Source: JAUIAI01 sp049680625 (GTDB lineage Bacteria > Pseudomonadota > Gammaproteobacteria > Burkholderiales > Burkholderiaceae_E). From it: a stretch of 8,923 bases of DNA. The notes below the pieces were generated by a model. The model did not search any database. It saw only the letters and a program-made list of their open reading frames with translations, and was not told the origin of the DNA. The position numbers were made by a program, and so were the translations under genes. The DNA lies in NCBI GenBank assembly GCA_049680625.1, contig JBAUID010000142.1, forward strand, positions 1 to 8,923, written 5' to 3'. How positions within the stretch are numbered: position 1 is the stretch's first letter; each line of letters starts with the position of its first letter. Positions 5,737 to 8,923 of the stretch are shown here, piece by piece.

Positions 5737-7920
5737 ATGAAACGATGGCTGGCCCTGACCCTAACCCTATTCCTGCACGGAACAATGGCTTGGGCGGCTG
5801 GCCCGATTCTCCCGCAGATCTTCACCTCGCCGGGTGGTGAACAATCCCGCGCAATCGATGTTGTTCCCGATCCGGCGAATCTGCGCGCCGACTGGTTTCG
5901 CTACTTTGCAGTTAAGCCAGATGAGCTGGCCACCCGGGTCAACACTGCCAAACTGTTACTCGATCGCCGCTACGGTGTAACCGGCCAGGAGGCCGGGTCC
6001 GGTGACGGTATCCGGATGGTCAACCGAATCAAGGCTAATCTGGACGCCTTTGCCAAGGCTTCGAGCCTGCGAGACCCGCAAAATCTGCCCTCCCCGGAAG
6101 TCCTCGACCGATACACGCCGGGTCAGGCCTTGTCTCTGGTGAAAGCGCTGCGCAAAGCGCGGCAGGATCTGCGATACGAGCGCAATGACACCGATGCCCT
6201 GGAGAGCCGGGTTGACGATGCCTTGCGCCAGAGCGACCAGCAAATGGTTGCTTATTTGCAAATTGGCGTGGGTAACCCGGCCCGCGTGGATGCGGGTATG
6301 GAGATCATGGCTGAACGGACGGCGGCCGTGACCTCACAATTGCAATTGCGACTGCGCTATCGGGCGCTTGAAATTCGCGAAGGCCAGCTTAACGAATTAG
6401 CGAGGGCGGAGGCCGTGGCCGAGCGACGGCTGACCGCATCGCCGGGTGAAATTACCCGGCTTGAAGAACAGATCAAGGCTCTCGAGCCAGAGCTTGAAGA
6501 GAGTTATGCGCGTGTGTTTAACGAGCGACGCCGGGTGCTCGAATCCAATGCAGACACCCTCGAAGATGAGATTGCGGCCCGTTATCGCCAGCAGCGGGCC
6601 ACCAACGCATCCGTTGTATTCGAAACTGCCAACCTTAGGCTCGAGAGTCTGAAGATGCAGCGGGATCTGGCCGTAATGCTGGCTACCCCCGAGGTGGCTG
6701 ACTTCGGCGCGATTCGGGCACGGATGACGGACTTCAATGCCCGCCTTGAGCAGATCCGGCAGAGTCTGGATCAATGGCTGACCGCCAGCGAACGCGAACG
6801 AGATCGTGCCGGTGCTCTGTTGTCGACTGCCGATCAGGGGCCAACACTGCAAACCACGGTTCGGCTGATGAACCAGGACCGGTTGCGCCTTGCCCAGGAA
6901 ACCGTCTCGGCCGTGTCAGTCTTGTCCAGCGAAATTACCCAGCTTGAATTCTTGACTCGCTGGACGACACGCGCCGTGACGGACAACGAAGGCCCGATTG
7001 CGCGGGCAATAGGTAGGGTGACAGCGTCGGCATCAGCAGCCGGCACCTGGTTGTCGGGCATTACTGACCGCAGTTTGTTCAAACTCGGTGAGACACCTAT
7101 TACTTTGGCCGGCTTATTCAAGGTTGTAATGATTGTCCTGCTGTCCTGGGTGTTCTCGTGGATGTTCCGCCGCATTCTGGTCAATGTTGGCCATCGCTTC
7201 GAAAATGAAAGCCAGTCGCTGGTTTTTATTATCAGCCGCTTGTCGCACTACTTGATTATTTTGATCGGATTGATCGCCGGTCTGTCGTCTATTGGCCTGA
7301 ACTTCACGAACTTTGCCCTGGTTGCCGGTGCCCTTGCGCTGGGTCTTGGGTTTGGGCTTCAGACAATCGTTAATAACTTTTTGTCCGGCCTGATCCTGTT
7401 CTTTGAGCAGTCGGTCAAAGTGGGTGACTTTGTTGAACTGGACAACGGCCTGACCGGTGAAATTAAGTCGATCAATGTGCGCGGCACAATCGTCAATACC
7501 AATGACAATATCGATGTAGTTGTACCGAACTCCGCGTTTACCGAGCGCAAGGTAATTAACTGGACTTTGCTTGACCCGTTCCGGCGTATTCATGTGCCGT
7601 TTCGGGTGTCGTACGAAGCCGATGAAGAAAAAGTGGTTGAAGCCGGCCTGGAAGCAGCGGGCAAATTGTCGTCAACACTGACTGGCGTGCTGGGTCGCGA
7701 ACCGAGTGTCTGGCTGGTGAATTATGGTGAGAACGGTCTTGAGTTCGAGCTCATCGTCTGGCTGATGCCCGACGCCGTTAAGCGGCCGCAGGCAATTTTT
7801 GCAGCCTACCACTGGGAGATCAAAAAAGCCCTTCGCCGCCATGACGTCGAAGTACCGGTTCCGCAGCGCGAGATCCGTATTCGTCCGGGCCATATGCCGC
7901 GCGGTCTGATGTCGGAGTAG
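5737..7920 (+). CDS. Large MscS-family mechanosensitive channel
   Basis: An inner-membrane channel of 727 residues, much longer than MscS itself (286) but shorter than MscK/KefA (about 1,120). The family opens under membrane tension to release solutes on hypo-osmotic shock. Residues 1-21 are a signal peptide (MKRW, a hydrophobic run, cleavage near AWA-AG). Residues 22-450 form a periplasmic region, largely charged and helical with likely coiled coils at 205-290 and 325-365. Membrane segments lie at about 457-477 and 495-518, followed by the Gly/Ala-rich pore helix (527-545) and QTIVNNFLSGLILFFEQ (542-558). The cytoplasmic beta domain begins KVGDFVEL (561-568) and contains VVVPNSAF (594-601), then the alpha/beta C-terminus ends near 715. 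The signal peptide supports the ATG at 5737. It stands 121 bases after the lyase, probably a separate unit. Confidence 0.93.
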   Translation: MKRWLALTLTLFLHGTMAWAAGPILPQIFTSPGGEQSRAIDVVPDPANLRADWFRYFAVKPDELATRVNTAKLLLDRRYGVTGQEAGSGDGIRMVNRIKANLDAFAKASSLRDPQNLPSPEVLDRYTPGQALSLVKALRKARQDLRYERNDTDALESRVDDALRQSDQQMVAYLQIGVGNPARVDAGMEIMAERTAAVTSQLQLRLRYRALEIREGQLNELARAEAVAERRLTASPGEITRLEEQIKALEPELEESYARVFNERRRVLESNADTLEDEIAARYRQQRATNASVVFETANLRLESLKMQRDLAVMLATPEVADFGAIRARMTDFNARLEQIRQSLDQWLTASERERDRAGALLSTADQGPTLQTTVRLMNQDRLRLAQETVSAVSVLSSEITQLEFLTRWTTRAVTDNEGPIARAIGRVTASASAAGTWLSGITDRSLFKLGETPITLAGLFKVVMIVLLSWVFSWMFRRILVNVGHRFENESQSLVFIISRLSHYLIILIGLIAGLSSIGLNFTNFALVAGALALGLGFGLQTIVNNFLSGLILFFEQSVKVGDFVELDNGLTGEIKSINVRGTIVNTNDNIDVVVPNSAFTERKVINWTLLDPFRRIHVPFRVSYEADEEKVVEAGLEAAGKLSSTLTGVLGREPSVWLVNYGENGLEFELIVWLMPDAVKRPQAIFAAYHWEIKKALRRHDVEVPVPQREIRIRPGHMPRGLMSE

Positions 7921-7922
7921 TC

Positions 7923-7936
7923 GGCGCTTCGGCGTC
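7923..7936 (+). other. Hairpin with UUCG tetraloop just after mscS-type stop codon
   Basis: GGCGC (7923-7927) and GCGTC (7932-7936) pair with one G-U, closed by C(UUCG)G, a very stable tetraloop. It starts 2 bases past the TAG. A second possible hairpin, CGCC-TTAC-GGCG, lies at 7965-7976. Neither has a T-tract, so these may protect the mRNA 3' end or aid Rho-dependent ending rather than terminate by themselves. Confidence 0.45.
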
Positions 7937-8021
7937 TGCTGATAGCTTCGGTCGGAAAGTCCGGCGCCTTACGGCGGGCCAACGCAGCACTGGTAAAAAA
8001 CTGACGAGCCGACAGTGGTAT

Positions 8022-8051
8022 TTGTCATTGCCCCGTGTGCAGTGATACAGT
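8022..8051 (+). promoter_or_regulatory. Sigma-70-type promoter for the 46-residue peptide gene
   Basis: A -35 TTGTCA (8022-8027, 5 of 6) is followed after 18 bases by TACAGT (8046-8051, 4 of 6). TGA precedes the -10, making it an extended -10. Transcription would start near 8058 and leave a leader of about 32 bases before ATG 8090. Confidence 0.55.
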
Positions 8052-8076
8052 CGCAGTGCTGCCCATTTAATTCGAC

Positions 8077-8088
8077 AAGGAGGTGATC
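8077..8088 (+). promoter_or_regulatory. Unusually strong Shine-Dalgarno for the small peptide gene
   Basis: AAGGAGGTGATC is a 12-base perfect complement to the 3' end of proteobacterial 16S rRNA. The AGGAGG core is 6 bases from ATG 8090. No other gene in the window has a site this strong; several have none. This points to high translation and strongly supports a real small gene here. Confidence 0.9.
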
Positions 8089-8089
8089 T

Positions 8090-8230
8090 ATGAAATATCT
8101 CGTTGCTGTGCTCGCAGCGCTTGCGCTGAGTACGCCAATTGTTGCTTTGGCCTGCCCAGGTAAGGGGGATTCTGCTGATAGCACTGGATCGCGACTCCTG
8201 CAGCAAAATGATGCGCGGTCCTCAGGCTAA
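8090..8230 (+). CDS. 46-residue secreted peptide or small lipoprotein
   Basis: A 46-residue protein of unknown function. The sequence begins MKYLVAVLAALALSTPIVALACPGKG: a lysine, a hydrophobic helix, and a cleavage site. Cys22 follows A-L-A, which could be a lipobox for lipid attachment (Ala at -3 is less common than Leu) or a plain signal-peptidase I site before Cys22. The mature part would be only about 25 residues, hydrophilic, rich in Ser, Asp and Gly, with a single cysteine. Support for being real comes from the extended -10 promoter, the 12-base Shine-Dalgarno, and the Rho-independent terminator about 20 bases after the stop: a complete one-gene unit. I do not recognise the family. An entericidin-like or copper/stress-induced small lipoprotein are possibilities, but nothing proves either. 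Confidence 0.8.
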   Translation: MKYLVAVLAALALSTPIVALACPGKGDSADSTGSRLLQQNDARSSG

Positions 8231-8244
8231 AACGTTTCCCTGAG
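8221..8244 (+). repeat. Inverted repeat spanning the small-gene stop codon
   Basis: CTCAGG (8221-8226) and CCTGAG (8239-8244) are perfect 6-base inverted arms around the TAA stop, with an internal AAACGTTT palindrome (8230-8237). In RNA this makes a second hairpin just ahead of the terminator. Confidence 0.5.
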
Positions 8245-8250
8245 CACCCA

Positions 8251-8278
8251 AAAGCCCCGCGAATAGCGGGGCTTTTTT
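8251..8278 (+). terminator. Rho-independent terminator of the small peptide gene
   Basis: AAAGCCCCGC (8251-8260) pairs perfectly with GCGGGGCTTT (8266-8275) around loop GAATA, and a run of six T residues covers 8273-8278. It lies 20 bases past the stop codon. On the opposite strand the stem is followed by TTT and then GG, so it works mainly for the plus strand. Confidence 0.93.
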
Positions 8279-8335
8279 CGTTTCCGCCCGGTATTTAGGT
8301 AACCCAGGATTCGCAGTTGCAAGCAAAAGTAATTC

Positions 8336-8357
8336 AATAGGCAAAATGCTGCCTATT
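8336..8357. repeat. 8-bp perfect inverted repeat
   Basis: AATAGGCA (8336-8343) and TGCCTATT (8350-8357) are perfect inverted arms around the 6-base spacer AAATGC. The 22-base dyad has the size of a helix-turn-helix operator, but it lies far from any start codon. As an RNA hairpin it has no T-tract. Confidence 0.5.
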
Positions 8358-8549
8358 TGTACGCAAAGTTCGTTGAGATTTACGATTGAGTCGAGATTTC
8401 CAGTGAATATATCTAAAGATTTGATGAATTGATCTCCAGGGTTATTTGCACACCCCGGTTGGGATCGTGACAATACCCGCGAAGGCTCTGGCGGATCTGA
8501 CCTGGTGGCCATAATTGCGCTGGATGTGGTCTGGCTTTTGCGCCGCATC

Positions 8550-8642
8550 CAATTGTCGGGAATTGTGATTGCTATGACTGCTGTTTTTTAACTGCCAATT
8601 GTCTGTGCCGTCAACTTTTTAACGCTTCAATTGAACCAATTG
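8550..8642. promoter_or_regulatory. Cluster of four CAATTG palindromes
   Basis: CAATTG occurs at 8550-8555, 8596-8601, 8628-8633 and 8637-8642, with a GAATTG at 8560-8565. The first two share the longer word CCAATTGTC, 46 bases apart. Four exact copies of a six-base palindrome in 93 bases is well above chance and suggests operator sites for a regulator of the downstream lipoprotein gene. The protein is unknown. Confidence 0.45.
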
Positions 8643-8661
8643 ATGCCAATGTACATCTAAT
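8631..8661 (+). promoter_or_regulatory. Possible promoter for the lipoprotein gene
   Basis: TCTAAT (8656-8661) matches TATAAT at 5 of 6 bases. The best -35 candidate is TTGAAC (8631-8636, 4 of 6) at a long 19-base spacing. The last two CAATTG sites overlap or abut this -35, as an activator or repressor site might. The leader would be about 75 bases and include the hairpins at 8671-8729. Confidence 0.4.
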
Positions 8662-8670
8662 AACTAAATT

Positions 8671-8687
8671 GACCGCATCGCGCGGTC
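8671..8687 (+). repeat. Hairpin in the lipoprotein leader
   Basis: GACCGC (8671-8676) and GCGGTC (8682-8687) form a perfect 6-bp stem with a 5-base loop. It falls near the expected 5' end of the lipoprotein mRNA and has no T-tract. Confidence 0.45.
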
Positions 8688-8697
8688 CTGTCAGCTA

Positions 8698-8729
8698 CTC
8701 CAGGCGCTCGTAATCCGGCTCCTGGAGCC
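8698..8729 (+). promoter_or_regulatory. Two competing hairpins upstream of the lipoprotein RBS
   Basis: CTCCAGG (8698-8704) pairs with CCTGGAG (8721-8727). Alternatively GGCTC (8717-8721) pairs with GAGCC (8725-8729). The two share bases and cannot form together. They end 4 bases before the GAGGAG ribosome binding site (8733-8738), so they might tune translation, though neither covers the site itself. Confidence 0.4.
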
Positions 8730-8742
8730 TCCGAGGAGTTTC

Positions 8743-8923
8743 ATGAGTTCATCTTCAATGCACACGATTGCCAAGGCATTTGGCTGCGTGCTGATCAGTT
8801 CCGGTCTTGCCGCCTGCGGTTCCAGCAACGACAACGTCGCGTCCGATGCGACTCCAACCCCGACACCGACTCCAGCACCGACGACTCCAGCACCGACGAC
8901 TCCAGCACCGACGACTCCAGCAC
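8743..8923 (+). CDS. Lipoprotein with Pro/Thr-rich repeat linker (partial, runs off window)
   Basis: The first 60 residues of an exported lipoprotein, cut by the window end. A signal peptide with hydrophobic core FGCVLISSGLAA ends in the lipobox L-A-A-Cys25, followed by GSSND. Asp is not at +2, so outer-membrane sorting is likely if the cell follows the usual Lol rule. From residue 36 the chain becomes a Thr/Pro linker that settles into the pentapeptide T-P-A-P-T, encoded by a 15-bp tandem repeat. Such linkers usually hold a folded enzymatic or binding domain away from the membrane, but that domain lies outside the window, so the function is unknown. GAGGAG at 8733-8738 is 4 bases from ATG 8743 and supports this start; ATG 8758 is a weaker alternative. 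The gene is preceded by a rich regulatory-looking region. Confidence 0.88.
   Translation, partial: MSSSSMHTIAKAFGCVLISSGLAACGSSNDNVASDATPTPTPTPAPTTPAPTTPAPTTPA
8869..8923 (+). repeat. 15-bp tandem repeat encoding TPAPT
   Basis: ACTCCAGCACCGACG is repeated exactly at 8869-8883, 8884-8898 and 8899-8913, with 10 bases of a fourth copy to the window end. Codon use is identical in each copy, pointing to recent expansion by slippage. A change in copy number keeps the frame. Confidence 0.97.

Larger units (their letters stand above)
8279..8742. other. AT-richer non-coding region of about 460 bases
   Basis: No convincing gene lies here. A minus-strand reading frame (8222-8548) runs into the terminator stem, has no ribosome binding site and resembles no family I know. 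Base composition is more AT-rich than in the genes to the left. Contents are an 8-bp inverted repeat (8336-8357), a CAATTG cluster (8550-8642), a possible promoter near 8631-8661, a hairpin at 8671-8687, and alternative hairpins at 8698-8729 before the lipoprotein. The first 250 bases past the terminator may be decayed or simply spacer. Confidence 0.7.

Noticed and set aside
7114..7593. 159-residue minus-strand reading frame
   Set aside because: It is fully antisense to the conserved pore and beta domain of the MscS-family channel; the Asn/Gln-rich sequence has no family resemblance.
8222..8548. 108-residue minus-strand reading frame in the spacer
   Set aside because: It runs through the terminator stem and the small-gene stop region, has no ribosome binding site, and looks like no known family.
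8869..8923. CRISPR-like direct repeats
   Set aside because: The 15-bp units are contiguous with no spacers and keep one open frame; this is a coding repeat.

Overview
The window looks like ordinary chromosome from a proteobacterium, most likely a free-living gammaproteobacterium. The base composition is moderately GC-rich, the tRNA gene encodes its own CCA end, and one ribosome binding site is a 12-base perfect complement to the 3' end of proteobacterial 16S rRNA. The protein families (TauD-like dioxygenase, amidase, YeeZ-like SDR, CDP-6-deoxy-glucoseen-reductase-like flavoprotein, CitE-like lyase, large MscS channel) fit the same picture. No transposase, integrase, CRISPR array, rRNA or plasmid function is visible. 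The genus cannot be read from the window.

Left part (1-3672), minus strand. An atypical SDR gene (2614-3672), an amidase (1185-2651) and a TauD/TfdA-type Fe(II)/2-oxoglutarate dioxygenase (288-1124) run in the same direction. The first two overlap by 38 bases and the last two are 60 bases apart, so they could form one transcript. A tRNA-Thr(CGU) with its own extended -10 promoter follows (143-218), then a possible weak terminator and a short G-rich 20-bp tandem repeat at the left edge.

Middle part (3739-7920), plus strand. Divergent from the SDR across only 66 bases is a ferredoxin-domain/FAD/NAD(P)H reductase (3739-4773), coupled by an ATGA overlap to a CitE-like CoA-ester lyase (4770-5615). 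A 13-bp sequence repeated three times over the lyase stop codon places a TAG in each of the three plus-strand frames. A 727-residue MscS-family mechanosensitive channel with a signal peptide and a long coiled-coil periplasmic region follows (5737-7920). No single pathway clearly links the left and middle genes: they look like broad catabolic and redox enzymes.

Right part (7921-8923). A 46-residue secreted peptide or lipoprotein gene (8090-8230) forms a complete small transcription unit: extended -10 promoter, near-ideal Shine-Dalgarno, and a strong Rho-independent terminator. About 460 bases of AT-richer non-coding DNA follow. It holds an 8-bp inverted repeat, a cluster of four CAATTG palindromes and several hairpins. 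It leads into the start of a lipoprotein gene with a Pro/Thr-rich pentapeptide repeat (8743 onward, cut by the window end). The most interesting material is the small peptide gene and the regulatory-looking DNA before the lipoprotein. The rest is recognisable and ordinary.
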